Source: Nitrospira sp. (lineage in GTDB: Bacteria; Nitrospirota; Nitrospiria; Nitrospirales; Nitrospiraceae). From it: 64,000 nt of DNA. The notes under the pieces were generated by a model. The model worked only from the letters and a program-made list of their open reading frames with translations. It did no database searches and was not told the origin of the DNA. The DNA is taken from the NCBI GenBank assembly GCA_029865225.1, contig JAOUHJ010000009.1, positions 1 to 64,000 on the forward strand. The letters are read 5' to 3'. Within the stretch, counting starts at the first letter, position 1; every line of letters starts with the position of its first letter. Both the position numbers and the translations under genes were made by a program. Below, piece by piece: positions 63,347 through 64,000 of the stretch.

Positions 63347-64000
63347 ATGGGATATGCGTTGCACCCATCACTCACCATCCTGGGGGCCGGCTATACCGCC
63401 AAGACTCTTCACCCATTGGCGGAGTGTCTGTACACCCGTGTGTGTGCGACCAGTCGGGATCCCGAACGACATATCAGTCATCTGAGTCCCGATCAACGGA
63501 TCACCTTCGATCTGGCTCGACCGGACACCTGGGCATCGATCCCGACTGCGACCGATGTGCTGTGGTGTTTTCCAGCGGTACCGATTGAGTTGGTGCGGCA
63601 ATTTGCCGATCATGCGTTGCTGGGTGCCCGCCGAGTGGTCATCCTCGGGAGTACCTCCGCCTATCGTGAGGGAGCCACAACGCCCTATCCTCCACCCTGG
63701 ATTGATGAATCGACGCCCATCGATCTCACCATACCTCGTGTACAGGGTGAAGAACTCTTGCGAACTGCCTATGGTGCCATTGTCTTGCGAGTGGCTGGAA
63801 TCTACGGTCCAGGCCGCAATCCGATCGAGTGGATTAAGACGGGACGGGTGAACCGCTCACGGAAGTATGTGAACCTCATTCACGTTGAAGATCTGAGCGC
63901 CGTCTGTCTTGCCGCGCTGAGGCATGGGCAATCCGGTGAGGTCTACAACGTGAGCGATGGGACTCCGAGAACGTGGAATGAAATTTGTGAAGAGGTCGAG
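63347..64000 (+). CDS. NAD-dependent epimerase/dehydratase (SDR), partial at window end
   Basis: An open frame from ATG 63347 runs off the window. It starts with a Rossmann motif (TILGAGYTAKTLHPLAECLY), gives VLWCFPAVPIELVR, then RRVVILGSTSAYREGA with the catalytic Ser/Thr region. RTAYGAIVLRVAGIYGPGRN is the extended-SDR GIYGPGR motif, followed by YVNLIHVEDLSAVCLAAL and VYNVSDGTPRTWNEICEE. The catalytic YxxxK is replaced or shifted (PRVQGEELL), as in atypical SDRs of the YeeZ/YbjT type. Sugar-nucleotide or related substrate; unknown. Confidence 0.82.
   Translation, partial: MGYALHPSLTILGAGYTAKTLHPLAECLYTRVCATSRDPERHISHLSPDQRITFDLARPDTWASIPTATDVLWCFPAVPIELVRQFADHALLGARRVVILGSTSAYREGATTPYPPPWIDESTPIDLTIPRVQGEELLRTAYGAIVLRVAGIYGPGRNPIEWIKTGRVNRSRKYVNLIHVEDLSAVCLAALRHGQSGEVYNVSDGTPRTWNEICEEVE

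Overview
The window looks like a chromosomal segment of a Nitrospira-like bacterium (phylum Nitrospirota). This rests on the gene content (tandem DUF151 nucleases, rplM-rpsI-argC-argJ, rpsB-tsf-pyrH-frr), moderate-to-high GC with Gram-negative envelope proteins (FadL-type porin, lipoproteins, LEPR-motif surface protein), and many hybrid histidine kinases. It is inferred from gene order and protein style; no database was searched.

Layout. 1-1760 is a graveyard of four truncated mobile elements: the 5' end of an IS256-like transposase gene, the 3' end of an IS1380-family transposase, the 5' part of a group II intron sitting just behind an intrinsic terminator, and an IS110-family tail. 1966-10753 is a dense plus-strand housekeeping block: YggX-like protein, two DUF151 nucleases, L13, S9 (then a strong terminator), argC, argJ, S2, EF-Ts, UMP kinase, ribosome recycling factor and alanine racemase. 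10816-15127 is a minus-strand pair of a hybrid sensor kinase and a FadL-type porin. 15483-22814 holds small metabolic genes: thiamine-binding protein, precorrin-2 dehydrogenase, HNH nuclease, Rieske protein, gamma-glutamylcyclotransferase, thioredoxin-like ferredoxin, MoaB/Mog, CBS protein, zinc-type dehydrogenase, PhzF and a J-domain-like protein. 22843-26794 carries two paralogous B12-binding radical SAM proteins.

27150-34730 is a plastic region. A PilZ gene with its promoter and a short leader ORF is present twice, about 6.5 kb apart. Between the copies lies a complete but dead IS481-family element, itself interrupted by a 98-bp MITE, along with a frameshifted methyltransferase and small genes. 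34943-45246 mixes lipoproteins, Sel1 and CreA-like proteins, an aldo/keto reductase, an alpha-E/transglutaminase fusion next to a circularly permuted ATP-grasp protein, a histone-like basic protein, rhodanese and membrane proteins, and a zinc-ribbon gene cluster. 45478-52573 holds secreted proteins, a 922-residue DUF4347/cadherin surface protein, a second rhodanese, an aldose epimerase, a HicB-like repeat protein and an epoxide-hydrolase-like protein.

52839-61883 is the most striking unit. It is a tightly packed six-gene plus-strand operon: a membrane-anchored protein, two paralogous HAMP membrane proteins with no output domain, a GspG-like pseudopilin with a Gly/Ala insert encoded by five 24-bp repeats, a 1396-residue hybrid kinase, and a REC-PAS-GGDEF-EAL protein whose GGDEF motif is lost. 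I read it as a candidate envelope or pilus sensing system that lowers c-di-GMP. The window ends with a beta-propeller lipoprotein and an NAD-dependent epimerase cut by the window edge. I saw no tRNA, rRNA or CRISPR array.
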